From Perkinsus olseni (taxonomy: Eukaryota > Perkinsozoa > Perkinsida > Perkinsidae), in contig JABANP010000046.1 of NCBI GenBank assembly GCA_013115135.1, positions 62,001-126,000 on the forward strand: 64,000 bases of DNA, given 5' to 3'. This document shows positions 31,670-44,171 of the stretch, piece after piece. The notes under the pieces are model-generated. The model did not search any database. It was given only the letters and a program-made list of their open reading frames with translations, and was not told the DNA's origin. How positions within the stretch are numbered: position 1 is the stretch's first letter; each line of letters opens with the position of its first letter. The translations under genes and the position numbers were made by a program.

Positions 31670-34122
31670 CTAATGAGGTTTTGATTGATATTCACCATGT
31701 TTCTTTCTCTCTGTGTCCATCAGTTCCGTCTGCTCCTTCTTCTCTTCCTCCCTTGCCTTAATCCGCCGTTTCTGTGAGGCAGTGGCATCAAACAGTCTTG
31801 TCGTCACAGTTTCGTATGGGGTGCTAAGCTGCGAAAGTATCTGGTGGGAGACCGCCAATACCTACTGATGAGGCCTCACGAGCACCGAGGTTGTCTGGGG
31901 GGCAAACGCAACTGTGAGTCGCTCCAAATCAGAAGTTGTGAGATCCCTAGCACACCCAGTACGGATGTACTTTTTGCTCTCTCCTCTGAGCTTTGATTTC
32001 CGAGTCCTCCCGCTGCGCCCTGGCATTCGTAAGTCCCCTGATGATTTCCGCGTTCCTCTGCTCGAACCGTGGCCGTTCCGTGGATCGACAACGACGGGCC
32101 GTTGCTTCCTGTAACACAGCTAATCGCGAAGTAGACTCCGCGCTTGAACGACGTACACGCTCACGCCTCAGTCTCTGCTCTTCTTGCTCTCTGCGGAGCT
32201 TTTCCTCGCGGTACGCGGTGAGGCGCTGAAAAGTAAAGACGCTGATCGGAGGGGCTACGAGATATAGGGGCACTGCCGAATTCTGACCGACCTGTTTTTC
32301 TTTACTCCGCCTCTCCAGCTCGGATACGTTTGGTCCACTTGTTACGGCGCGAGAAGCCACCGCTTCTTCTTCCCGCTAAGGAGCAAGCTCGCGGCGGTTG
32401 AATCACATCATATTCTCACCTTTCGCGCAGCCTCCTCTTTTTCCTTCTTCCATTGTTCAATGAGTCGTTTTCCTCTCCACTCTAGCAGCTTCCTCGGCGG
32501 CTCTGCGTTTCTCAGCCATCCGTCGCTCCGCCGCCAAATCAGCCTACTCGCAAGGCCCGTGGGCTGATCTGCCCTCGCCGAGACTCGCCGCATACTTCAT
32601 GGTCGTCGCCTTGCTTTCTCTGCCACAGTTCCTTCCTCTCCCGGTATTGCTCCATCAACGCCTTTTTATCTGCTTCCAGCTCATTGTATCGGCACCACCT
32701 ACGCAATGCCACTTGAATCAATCATCGTGAGATGACCTAGCAAGCCGTAGCACCAGTCGATGTGTTCCTTAACCTCGTCGTGGCCCAGTTGGCTCGGCAA
32801 CTTCCGAATAATCCTGTCCATGACTTGCTCTCTGAGGAGTCCCTCAGGCTGCCGTCCGGGACAGCCAGTCACTACCTAACCACCACCTCCTGTTGCTTCT
32901 GTAAGCCAAAGGTCAGAGTAAGAAAAATAATGAATTAGCAAGTCTGTGCTCCAAATCAGGCCGCGCTCTGCCGAATCATTCGACTCGAATGTGGCTTCTA
33001 ACAACACTCGCCAACTACTTTCAGGAAAGCTTCGTGATCCGCCGTGCTCCAGCCGCCCGTCCTGCCTCCCTCGTGACTGTCAGCCACAACAGCCTCACAT
33101 CGGCCGATGCTCAGAGCACTACTCGATTTGGTCAGCTATTTTCATGATGGCTCTTCTAATCTCTTCTAGCCTGGGGTCTTCCTCCGGTCGCCCTCCACAG
33201 GACTGGTACGCCACGGGGTTGTACTTCTTCGGACTCGAGGTAAGGAAAGAACTCTGAGAGAGCTTCCCTTACTGATTCCATACACGTGAAAAAAGATGCG
33301 ATACTTGTTGCCACTTCGAGAATCGCCTCGAAGCGTTCTCCATCAGGCTACTGAGCCGCTCCTCCTCTGCCATTATACTATCGAAATCCACCTTCTGCTG
33401 GGATTTGTATCTTCATCGGTAACTCCATACACTTCAATCTAGCGGCCTAGTAGCTCTACCTAGTAATGCGATGCTCCAACTCGAGAGCAGACTTCCGCAG
33501 CGTCTGCTCCGGAATGTTTTCAGCGTTAGAGGTGAACTCGCGAACCTAGCAAACTCTTGCTTCCTGAATAACGCGGACGTATCCGATCAACGGAGGACGT
33601 ATAAGCCGGGTCCAGCCTCCTTCGTCTAACGCCGTCCACTACTCTAGTGCTGTCGAGCCCGCAACTACCCCCACTACTACCTTGGCACGAATGACAGACA
33701 GGGTGCGGTAGAGGTCGTCATCCCACTTGTCGAACGCCAATTCTAAACATTTGTTCTCGTCGCGCAGATCCGCCAACTCTGCGTTCGCGAGGCCAAACTG
33801 ATCCAGAGGCGAGTGGATGATGCTAAGAGCATCCTGACTCATACAACCCGACCTTCTTCGGGTTCGAAGTTCGGCTTGATCCTAGAAGCTCGTCACACTC
33901 ACGATGTAGCTGCTTCAATTGCATCTAAATGCAGATCACCAGAGGGTCCGCGTCCAGTGCACCGGTGGGCCTGGAAGCTCCCTGTCGTCGGATGCCCACG
34001 GAAGCCCGTCGAGTCACCTGTATAGTAGCCCACTTCTGGGTCCACGTGTAAACATTCTCCGAGGTACCACCATCCACCGTAAAGTCGCCCTCTCGGAGCT
34101 CAGCATCCTCCTCTTCAGACAT
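31670..34122 (-). CDS. CCDC112-like coiled-coil protein
   Basis: A multi-exon minus-strand gene starting with ATG at 34122 (acidic MSEEEDAEL). Exons include ~33640-33840 (DLRDENKCLELAFDKWDDDL), ~33290-33410 (SIMAEEERLSSLMENASRRF), ~33130-33240 (PKKYNPVAYQSCGG, LEEIRRAIMKIADQIE), ~32740-32840 (MDRIIRKLPSQLGHDEVKEH followed by IDWCY), ~32590-32720 (NELEADKKALMEQYRERKEL), ~32410-32480 (GKRLIEQWKKEKEEAARK), ~32030-32230 (EKLRREQEEQRLRRERVRR) and ~31690-31800 (ATASQKRRIKAREEEKKEQ). The order, a folded LP...H..W motif followed by long Arg/Glu coils and an RLFDAT tail, recalls CCDC112-type centriolar proteins. I hold that family name loosely. Exon joins are not all checked. Confidence 0.55.
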
Positions 34123-34344
34123 GATGGCTAATTCTATGAGTGATTAGCATATGACTACTGAACCCCGAACCCAATGATTGACAACACAGACCTGACCATA
34201 TCACCGGTAGCAGATCAACGGACTTTCGACAAGCAAAAGAATAGTCTACCATACGCAGATGGCGCTTTACCCATTAGTGCTCTATATAGAAAAGTGAGCA
34301 GGTAATTATATCAAGAGGGACAAGGAGCTGGAGAACGACCACGA

Positions 34345-35097
34345 TCAAAGTTCGCCCCCGCGAGCGACTCGTTTAGCGACAGACAATCCAATAGCGAACA
34401 TATTCTCTTTGCCCTTCTTGCAGGCTTCTCCGTGCGGATCGTAGTCACCCTGGTCCCATCTCAGTGGCGATCCGTCAACAGTACCAATAGCGGCTGCGCG
34501 GATTGATCTCAGAGAGGCTATCGTGAACAAAGGAGCATTCTCCATCTCAATAGACAAAGCGCCGGCAGTGGCGTTTTTCACCCAGGAAGTTTCCTCGCAT
34601 GGACCAGCATAGAATAAGGCCGAGCTTAATGTTATACCCAAATGACAGTTGTCAATTCCCATGCTTTTAGCGGTGTCGCGCAGAGCAAGAGATATCGGAG
34701 GGTCAGAGATTGCCGGGAAGCCACTCGGGACCAGATATTGGGTAACACCATCTTCACGACAGGCACCTGTACTGACCACGAGGTCACCAGTCTTGATGGT
34801 GTCAGGTTTGAGGGAACCACAGGTCCCCAATCTTATAATAGTCTTAGCACCACACTTGATGAGCTCCTCGAAGCATATCAGAGCACCAGGTCCCCCGATT
34901 CCGTGGGAACAGATGCTGAGCTTGGCGCCTTCAAACTCGACGTTGTAGGAGCGGTACTCACGGTTGAACCAAAGCTCCTTGTAGGTGTCGCAGAACTTCG
35001 TAGCCAGAATCTCGGCACGAAAGGGATCTCCAACGACCAGCACAACAGGATGGATGTCACCCTCGCTGATCTTCAAGTGCGGAGCTTCGTAAGCCAT
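34345..35097 (-). CDS. Purine nucleoside / uridine phosphorylase (alveolate PNP type)
   Basis: A single-exon 250-residue enzyme for phosphorolysis of nucleosides in purine or uridine salvage, in the cytosol. Family marks: phosphate-binding GDPFR (23-27), NREYRS (45-50), the GTCGSL loop (91-96), the ribose-binding IEMEN motif (183-187), and VDGSP with a conserved Asp (208), the position of the base-contacting Asp in Plasmodium PNP. The segment after it (LRWDQGDYD) matches the apicomplexan pattern. Length is the family's usual one. ATG at 35097 gives the expected N-terminus. Substrate preference (purine or uridine) cannot be decided by eye. It is the only intron-free host gene in the window. 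Confidence 0.92.
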   Translation of the reverse strand: MAYEAPHLKISEGDIHPVVLVVGDPFRAEILATKFCDTYKELWFNREYRSYNVEFEGAKLSICSHGIGGPGALICFEELIKCGAKTIIRLGTCGSLKPDTIKTGDLVVSTGACREDGVTQYLVPSGFPAISDPPISLALRDTAKSMGIDNCHLGITLSSALFYAGPCEETSWVKNATAGALSIEMENAPLFTIASLRSIRAAAIGTVDGSPLRWDQGDYDPHGEACKKGKENMFAIGLSVAKRVARGGEL

Positions 35098-35553
35098 TGA
35101 ATGATAATAAAAACTATGAACATATTCGGGTGGTGATCAAAGCTAGTACAACGACGGTCAACGCCAAACAACAGTTCCGAGCAAGCGTGGAACGATAATA
35201 TGGGGAGGTGTACCATGAGCGAAGACTCCAGGGTTCAATCGTATCAGCAGGATTCGAACAGCTAAAATCAACATGGATCCTAGCAGGATCCGCGGAAGAT
35301 GACACACGGGTCACTAGGGCGAGTAGTGAATCCCTCGAGCAATCACGCCGAGGGAGAGTCGCGGTCTAGTAGACCGGGTCTACAGCCATCATTGACTCAC
35401 GTGCAACACGACAAACACTGATGAGAAGGCTCAATTCAATAGATTTGTGAAAGGGAATCCTTGGCAAGCGTTTCAAGGTTCCCAAGGCGGAAGCGCGCGC
35501 CCTGGAGGTCGAATCATTTGCCATTTGACTCGAATGGGGTAGAGCAACCCCCG
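35098..35553. other. Intergenic
   Basis: Presumed promoter of the phosphorylase gene and 3' flank of the cytochrome b5 gene; no motif recognised. Confidence 0.4.
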
Positions 35554-36154
35554 CTACTGGAAGAATGCCTGACAAAAGATGATTTCGACTCATGGCGGCT
35601 CACAGGCGCACTCACAAGGTAGGCCGCGGCGACAGCAATGGCGGCGAGCATCCAAGGCAGCACCCCCGAGCCCATTAAAGTACTTGACATGCTTGCCTCG
35701 GCTAAGGTGGGGATACAGTGGGCCTACCAATCAAGCTGTACACCGTAGGACGGCTGGACATTATCAGCCTACATCCTCACATCCCTCGAGGATGCCTATC
35801 TTGTGCTCGGCAGCGATCCGCCTTGCAAAGTCGGAATGGCCGATCTCCTCGTAGTGATCGGTCACGTCTTTGCCTGCGGCACTCAGTATGACCTGACTCA
35901 GCCAAACATTAACTTGTGGGGACCGGCGGCGTGATACCGCTGAGGAAATGCGAGGAGACGCTCACCCCAGGACCGCCTGGATGCTCGGAGAGGAAATCGG
36001 TGACATTGTAGACACCACCGTGAAGTACGACCCAACAATCGGTCTTCTTATTGTGCTTAGCCACCTCCACAGCCGCGATGACAGGCAGCTGCTCTTTCAT
36101 CGGGAGACTCTCATCAGCTGTAGATTCGCTGTTCGATGCCGCTGGTCGACACAT
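35554..36154 (-). CDS. Tail-anchored cytochrome b5
   Basis: An electron carrier of the ER (or outer mitochondrial) membrane, feeding desaturases and related enzymes. Four exons join in phase on the minus strand: 36154-35966, 35892-35781, 35701-35616, 35568-35554, giving 133 residues. The heme domain shows [16 protein letters not shown], then HPGGPG with axial His 58, and the second axial His 82 in EEIGHSD. The C-terminus is one TM helix ([15 protein letters not shown]) followed by only a few residues, as in tail-anchored b5. The last exon is 15 bases (four codons and stop). A longer open frame continues if that intron were shifted one base, but the in-phase reading stops at once. ATG 36154 is the first in frame; ATG at residue 19 is an alternative. 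Confidence 0.88.
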
Positions 36155-36389
36155 GTGTGGAAAACAAGAGAAACTTCGTCGCGGTGTACCCAGAGCCAAA
36201 CTCGGAATCGGTTGTTACAACGAACGTCAACAGGAATTGTATCATGTTATCACAACACGCTTCATCGTTATTCACCTTGGAGAGGCCCGAGAGCTTGGCG
36301 ACTTCATCTGACGCGAGTTCGATCTGGATCTCGGTGGTGGAGGAGGAGTAGTAGTAGTAGATCGATCGGCCTCTGAAAAAACAAACGAC

Positions 36390-39300
36390 TCAACGAGCCA
36401 AAAAACCAATACACTGCGGCCTACCCATTCTAATCCTGTCCGAGAGATTTGGCGTCGGAACTCTACTCCCACTGTGAGCCGACCGCGCTGACAAAGGCGG
36501 CGTCGGTACGCGGCTCCTCGGAGAACTCGCTCTCGACGATCGAGCTGATGCCAGCTGGCCCGGCAGTGGCGGGGGTGCTACGAAGGAGCCTCTCGGCAGC
36601 GCTCGACTCACACCATGGGCGGATCCGATGACCGATGGTGGGGTTCGAGCCCCTGCTGGTGATACAGATCTCGGAAGACTGCCTCGACCAGAGCCGACGA
36701 TGGAGGAGCTCCGCGACAGGGGTGGCGTAGCAATAGGAGGCAACCGCGGTACATCACGTGCAGTAGATGCCGGGGAGCTAGGGGAAGGCGTACCCCAGGC
36801 TGGAGTGCCGTCCTTGATCCCCGGCAGTGGGGGCCCAACTGGCAACTGCATGCCATCTTCAGCACGCATGCCACTGAGGCGACGACGCTCCACGGATGCC
36901 GGGAAGGGGGCGGTTTTGGGCTGGGACCTCTTCGGCTTGGTGCGAAGGAAGGCCGGTAGATGCTCCTCCTCGTCACGACCCATAGGTCGGACCTTTCTCT
37001 GATTGAACTCTCCTTTCTTGTTCCGGCGGCGGATCTCGAACTTACGCACTTCGACTATCATATTCACTAGTGACCGGACCACATCCAATACAAACACTGA
37101 TGCCACCACGGCCACGATGACTGCCTTGTACCACAACGCCTCCGTCTCCTCGCTGAACTTGAGGGAGTAAGTGAGGACTATGAAGAAGCAGGCCATGCAC
37201 CACGCTATGCACGCTAGGTACGGCAATGCGAGGACGGCGGTGTAGACCCATTCCGGGATGGGCTTGAAGAGATCTCGTTGTTCCCTCATCGACTGTTTCT
37301 GATGTTCTTGTTGGACTCTGTCCAAATAGACAAGCTTTACCCGACGGATGAAGGAGCTCACGTCCTCAGTAGGTGGTGCAGGGGGAGCCGGAGGGGCAGC
37401 CATCGCCGACACAGGGGGCTTAGGAGGGGGGCCGAAACCTACGGCCGGTGGATAACCAATCGGGACCATCGCCAATGGCCCAACTGGCATGACCGGTGGG
37501 AGCGGAGGCGTCGGCGGGTGTGGTATTGCCAAAGCCATGTCGTCCATAGCGCGGGGCGGCGGCGGTGGAGGGGGAGGTGCCATACCGTGCTTGGGCTCGG
37601 GCTCTAATACAGGAGGGGTACTGCTACCAGGCCTAGCTGGAGGTGGAGGGGGTGTCCCAACAGCACGGGGCGGCGTCGGAGCGGCACTAGAGCCTCCTCG
37701 CTTGGCCGGAGGCGGAGGCGGCGATTTCCCTCCAGCTGAAGCAACCGGGGCAGCGGGAGTAATCTCGCTAGCTCTTTTTGGTGTGATTGGTGGCGAACTC
37801 CTCCCGCTAGAAGGAGCGCCGAAACTGACTGCATCTCCTGACCTCGGTGATCCCCCAGGAGCCCCTACCGTGGGCGGAGGTACCTTCACTGGTGGTGGGG
37901 GTGGGGGAGGAGTCATCGCCCTTGGAGTAGAGGCCCCGCTCGCCAACCCGCCAGGAAGTGGTGGTGGAGCTGTCACTCCCGAGGATGGTGGTCTTTGCGG
38001 TGGCGTCATCTTAGGCGGAGGGGGCGGCGCAGCACTGCGTACCGATCCAGAACCGCTTTCTGATGGTGGGCCTCCACCCGTCCAAAGCGGAGGGGGAGCA
38101 GGGGGCGGCAGCGCCCGGCTCGCCAGATTTGGCGGGAGAGCAGCTGGAGCCTTCGGACCACCAGGAGCGCCTCCGAAATAAATGGGCGGCAAAAGTGCTT
38201 GCGGTGGCGGCTGTGGAGTCTCAGTCATCCTAGGTGGGGGCGCTGCTGGTTTCCCTTCCTCTATAGCCAGCCCGGCCACCGGCAAACTTGGAGGAGCATG
38301 GCTTGGAATTGGCGGAAGGGCAGGTAGGCCGCCCACCAGTGGTTTGTAGGGTGAGGTGATAGAACCCAAAGCTGGGACGCCTCCCTGGATGACCGACCTC
38401 GGTATGCCTGATGACTCAGCCTCTTGCAGTCTGATAGCATCATGAATCCTATGCCGGTCGTCATTTGGCGGTCTTCTTCTTGATGATGCGTCGCCGATAG
38501 GGTGTAGGTCGCATCGAGAACATCAGGTACACCGCACAGTAGGCCGGGATACACCACCAAGGCCGACAGTATGCCCGTCGCCACGAACTGGGTAGAGGAG
38601 GCCAGGGTGTTAGGCGTCCCGTATATCAGAGAGGTGACACCCATGATGCCGGACAGCATTGTCAAGGCGCACAAAAGACGCTGAGGTCGCGTGAAGCTCT
38701 CCGAGTAGTAGAAAGGAGCCAGCACGACGCTCTCATGTCTAAGTACGTTCCAAAATGTGATAAGTAGGAACTTCTCCCGCTTGCCCTTCTCGCTAGACAC
38801 GTAGTCATAAGCGATGGGGTCGACGATCGTCAGCGGGGAGGAGATACCGTCGCCGTCCAGATGGTACGGGGTAAGAGCTGCTCTTCCACGCCTTTGGTCA
38901 TCACGCATACTCTCGTCGAACTTGTAACCCCAGAAAGAGAGCATTATCACGAGCACCGAGGTGAAGCCCAATATGCTGAGCACGAAGAACCGATCGGCGG
39001 GCGGCGCCCTCTGCAAGAAGGGAAGGTCCGCAGCGACTGCCATCGTGCCGAACTCAGGAACATCGCCGTCCACAAAAAGGCCGATGTCACCAGCCCGGGT
39101 GACAAGGCATCCTTGCCCATCGTTCAGGTTACCCTGGCTAGTCCATGAACCTCCAGCCGTGTTGGGGGCGAAGCGGTCCCAATATGTGCACAGAGCCTCA
39201 GAGTAAAGGTCTCTATCAGAGAAGACACGGATAGGGTCGTCATCAATGCTTGTGGTGAGTGTAAGGTCCGGGTTGGCTTTCATGACCAGCAGCGTGACCA

Positions 39301-42300
39301 TAGCACGCTCACTGCTCACAGGGCTGCTGATGGACCAGCTCCTAGGGTCCATCTTATACTCAACGTACTCGAACGAGAAGCCCGTGATAGGGTTGTCAGG
39401 CGTCGGATTGTCTGGGGAGTTGGAGGGTACCACATACTTGCTCGGCATCGAAAAGGAAGGATGCACCGCTGAAAGGTCAGTACTCTTCCCGATGTATATA
39501 GTAAAGGCCGAGACGTCAAAGACCTTGGGGTCCTCGTTGGCGACCAGCTGGTTGATCAAACGCTTAACAATGGTGTCTCGAATGACCTCGATCCTGGTCA
39601 GTATTTGACTTGTGTTTCGTCGTTCCTGGAAGGCCACCCGCTCCTTAGAGTCTGCTTGCTCCTGCTTCCTCTCGCGCATCGCCGTTTGCAGCTCTGGACT
39701 CAAAGTACTAACATACATCTCCCACTTAACATCCTCTGCTCTCCTAGCCTCTTCAACTCTCGCGGCTTCTAAGTACAACACCCTCGTTGCCTCAAAGGCC
39801 GTCCTCTCGCCCTCGGCCACTGAGAGGAGTGCTTGCTGATACGTCTGGGAGAGATTCTGTCGAAGCGACACCTTGACATCAACCAGCCTACGCCTGTGGG
39901 AATCCCCATCCACAGCTGCCATACGCCGTCTACCATTGTTCTTCCCCTCTCTCAAGGTTTGCCCTTTACTTTCATGCACAGAACCAGCAAATCCGATGGG
40001 GATGCTGTCCAAAGGTTCGCGAGCAAATCTTTCTACCCAGTCGTCCCACCATCGGGGGCGCCCTTCTCGCGATGTCCGCCCACGAGTTCCGGCTCCCACC
40101 CTCACCACGGACTTAGCCTCATCCGCCATGACGGAGTGGACTGCGTACGTTGCCGCGCTGCACTTACGCCCGTAGAACCAACAGGGCGGCTCGTAACAGC
40201 TAGTAGTCGGGTTATACTCGGAACAGCACACGAGCCAATGATGGCGATCTCCCCAGTCGCCGAAGCCCTTCATGCACTTCAGACCAACTCTGTCACAGAA
40301 CGGTTCACGGCAGTCCGATATAACACTCTCACCCAGGCCTGGGCTCGCATGATGGCGGCCGCTGAGGCGCCTAAAAGTACCCTCCTCATAGCCGATTGGA
40401 TCAACAACCTCTTCCACAGTATCATCATATCCATCAGGATACACGGGCCGGAGTACGGGTTTCAGTGCAACGGTGGCATGTGGTGTTAGTCGACGGGGAC
40501 GAAGACCAAACCCGCTCAGGGAGTTGAACAACGGCCCCGCGAGGATAGCGCTGATGCCTTCGAACAGCGTGTAGCTCTGCTGGTCAGTCAACTCCGCTGT
40601 GGACTCCTCGATGCGGTGTATGTTGTCCTCCATCGACACCAGCATCACGTCCTGTAGTTTATCACTCATAGTCACAGATTTCGCCACGTTGTTGAGGAAT
40701 ACCATTCGCCTCTCACCGCACTCGGGCGAAATACACTCGGTGGCAGAAACCGAGTCTAGTATCTTGTCGGTCGTCTCAGTCTTCTCCTCTTCGCTCGCCT
40801 CTGACAGGATCCCCAAGGCCGCCATGTAGAGAGTGATGGTATTCTCTGGATTGGAGGCCGCCTGACCGCTCGCCTCCTCTAGGATAGCAGCTGCGGCCGC
40901 TGCTGGATTTTCAGGAGGAGTCGCCACGATCTCCTGAAACTTGTACACATGCTCCCCCGCAGAGTTCTCGATATAAACGAAGACTATTCGCCTGTAATCA
41001 AACTCTTCTTTCCCACACTGTACCAAGCCTGTTTGAGTCCTCACTGGTTGCGGTGCATCCGTCAACCAGTACTTCACAGCGTCCTGTATAAGGAATTCAT
41101 CGTTCACTGCGTCCAGGGCATGACTGTCATCAACTATATAACCAAAACGGAACTTCAGCGGCGTATCCTCAGAAATCCACTCCTCCGCACTGAATATCCT
41201 CTCCAACTCGCAGCCTGTCTCTGCCGTCTCACTGCCGTCTTCGCCTCTAACCTTCACGATGAACTTACCCTTCGTCGGTGGTCCGCTGGCCGTAGCCACC
41301 CTGGATGTCCGCGAAGGAATCCAAGGTCATATCAGTACCATCAACCTCAGCAGTCCATATGACAGTAAGACGCAAGGTATACTGAGTTTTCAGCTTCAGA
41401 CAATCCGGCCCTATAGTGATTGTCGGGCTTGTCGAGGTCCACTTGGCAGTACCCTCATTGGTGCACTGCGACAAGAGGTCGACCTTGACATAAGCGAACT
41501 CTGGTATCGGATAAGTGAGACCCTGCTCTTCGTACTGCTCAGCTTGGTCAGGATCGTAATCCAGGTTCCGTTGTCTTTCCAACAGTGACCAAGAATACGT
41601 TACATCTGGATACCGCTCAGGGTCCAAATTGTGCGTCCCTTGAACCTTCAACGCCTTGCCAACCGGGAACCTCTCGTAGTGTGCACTTATCAAATCTAAG
41701 TTGATCTTCGGCAGCTCATAACTCGTCAATTCCACATCGACCTCCTTCATAGTGGACCGTTTGTTGTCAAAGTGCGTGACCTCCATACCGAACGTGTAGT
41801 TCCCGGTATCCATCAGCGCCGTATTGATGGCAACAGTCCCTCGACCGACACGGCAGAACATTTGACGATCCTCGAAAGCAATTTGTGGGTAAAGCACGCC
41901 GCCATCGCCGACATAGCGATCAACTGTGTAGTCCTGGACGCAAGTTTTGATACCCTCGCTGAACTCCGGCGTCTCGCCAAAGCACGGCAACAGGGTCGAC
42001 CCGCTTCTACACTTCCACTTAAAATTGCCTTTGAAAACGCCGGAGTGGATATCGTCAGGATCCTCTGTGTTACCACAGTTAACATACAGCGTAAGGCCCT
42101 TCTGTATCTTGCTAAAGTCAGGATTGTGACACTTCGGGACCAAATCCGACTTCAACAGGTAGACGCTCATCGTCTGATGAGACTTCTTGCTCGGGTTGTT
42201 CACCAGGAAAACTTCCACAACGACACTGCACACCTCGCACGCAGCCGCATCGAAATCATTTTCGTACCAGAGAACCGAGTCTGGGCATTTATGCGTACCC

Positions 42301-43612
42301 GCAGGCACTCTGAGACGGTTCTGGTTCTGTATGGTATCAACATTGGCCAAGTCCACTGAGCAATTGGAGAAGGCCCACCGATAGCCAAGCACGGTCTCAG
42401 CCGATGCGCACTGCGACGCCTTGCCAACCGCGTTGAGGAAGTACTCTCGATTACGATACACTCCTATCTTAAGTTCACCAACGATGGTGACTGTGGGGGC
42501 CGAGTCCGCCAGCTTGTGGACTGTGAACTTTTCCTTCGTCGTCAGCGCCCATGCACTCGTGACGTCAACCTCGAATAGATGATAGGAAGCCTTAGCCAAT
42601 ATGTCCGCGTGTAGCGTGACCGAAAAGGCGTTGTTGAGGTTGGCTTCCGCCAGGACCTCGTTGATGCGATCCACGGCCTCGGCGGTAGTCGTGTCATCGA
42701 CCGTCACGTCACCCGACGTCTCCCCTGCGGCTACGGCGGAGAGCGCTGTCACAGAGTCCAGCTTCCACACGTAAGTGCACTTCCGTCTGAAAAACCGCGC
42801 GCCGCGAAATTATCCAGAAGGCTTCAATGCTCCGGAAGTTACCCGCAGAACTGTGTATCGCCGAAGTCCAGAGTGACGTCCGCACATACGTCCACAACAA
42901 GCGACGGATCCGCCCGAAGATTAGGCTTTGGCGGTACCAAATCTGATGGCACTTGTACCTGGCATCCCGAACCATACCCATTCTCCCCACAACGCTGGTG
43001 ACAGGCAGTTGAAGGGACACCAAGCGGCATTCGAAGGAGGGAATTAGTTACCAGTATGACCGAACTTCATTACCTTGCAGCATCCAGTGCTGTATGCACT
43101 CCATTGGTCGTTCTGCGTTCGACACACAAAATCCGGCCGAATACACAGCGTATGTCCAAAGGTTAGGGTACTGCTCTTATCGAGGATAATCTGATGATGA
43201 AGGTACCATCAACACCCCCGAGAAGTCTTAAAGCAGTCACCTCTATCTGATCTTTCTGTATGAATGCGCATGTAGCTCCCTCAAGATACTGAAATGATGC
43301 ATCCGCGAAGCATGTCTTCGCCGACACGTGTGAAGTGACCTGTAGGGACAACATCATGAGCCAGCAGTAGCAGCAGCCTTCAACCACTACCTCGTAGCTG
43401 TAGTCGATAACATCCGGTATACCATCATAGTCGATATCCTTGCACTTCGCTCCCATCAGAGTAACACTGTCAAACTGTATTATCGCCGATAGCCCCGTCA
43501 TGGACATCTCGCAATTCGACATCTCTGGCCGCGGCAGCGTCATTGGGAATCCTGGGTCAGGCTGGTATCTAACCCGAACCACCCCGCAATGATCTGCAAT
43601 ACTCATAGCCAA
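36390..43612 (-). CDS. Polycystin-1-like receptor: REJ region, GPS-like motif, TM segments, proline-rich loops
   Basis: A large membrane protein read right to left. Ectodomain exons at 43612-43163 (inner intron ends in CCCTACAG), ~43030-42841 (Cys-rich, GENGYGSGC), then after a TTTTTCAG acceptor 42797-41265, which carries a REJ-like region (KCTYVWKLDS, VTYSWSLLE). The frame changes near 41270-41300 (short intron or frameshift) into 41299-38261: more ectodomain, coil at ~39700, and a GPS-like motif CTYWDRF...GGSW...GC (39060-39195) lacking the usual cleavage tripeptide. TM1 is at ~38925-38995 and TM2-3 at ~38560-38790 (RPQRLLCALTMLSG, polycystin-like). 38450-38560 shows all three frames in turn, so an intron or indels lie there. 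The last part (38369-36390) has a ~330-residue polyproline loop, TM4-5 at ~37060-37250 (PEWVYTAVLALPYL, FFIVLTYSLKF), and a second Ser/Pro tail. No ion-channel pore domain follows. Family assignment rests on the order REJ-GPS-TM and the TM4-5 pattern. Confidence 0.7.
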
Positions 43613-44171
43613 ATACGCCTGTTACAGTTCCATGGTCACAGCCTTGGCCTCAATACCATCCTCCGTCGACTTAGCCGTTCCAGATGCCCCTCCCCACAAT
43701 GTGAGTGCCTGACGACCACCGATGAGGGTAGCGAGGGCGAACTCTAAGGACATCGCCTACCTCAGTCCGGATGTCAAAACATAGCACCGATGGTATGGCG
43801 TTTAAGCTTAGCCTCTGATCCAGTGGGCTGATTCTGTAATACCTGAGATACGTACGACACTTCTACCCCGTCATATCAACACTGCGACACGGGCTGAGCG
43901 ACAGCCTGTTCAACTGACCACCCATGGGATGATCCATCAGTCCCGGCTTTCAATGAGCTGAGTAGGCCAGTACGGTTATAGTCTATGTGAAAGTCCAGCG
44001 ATTCGTTCGAGCAGTGCAAGCAGTCAACCGCAAGAGAAGCTAATAACGATCGAGAACAACTCCCATGCCTGAACTGTGCGGTACTGCAGATTTAACATGA
44101 GTCTCGAGGGAGATGAAACTAGGTTTGTCTCGCAGACTGCGTAAGATCAGACCAAGAACTCAGCCACTACT

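Noticed and set aside
37489..38181. 230-codon Gly-rich plus-strand ORF
   Set aside because: Antisense of the proline-rich exon; proline codons read backwards give glycine, so it stays open by composition.
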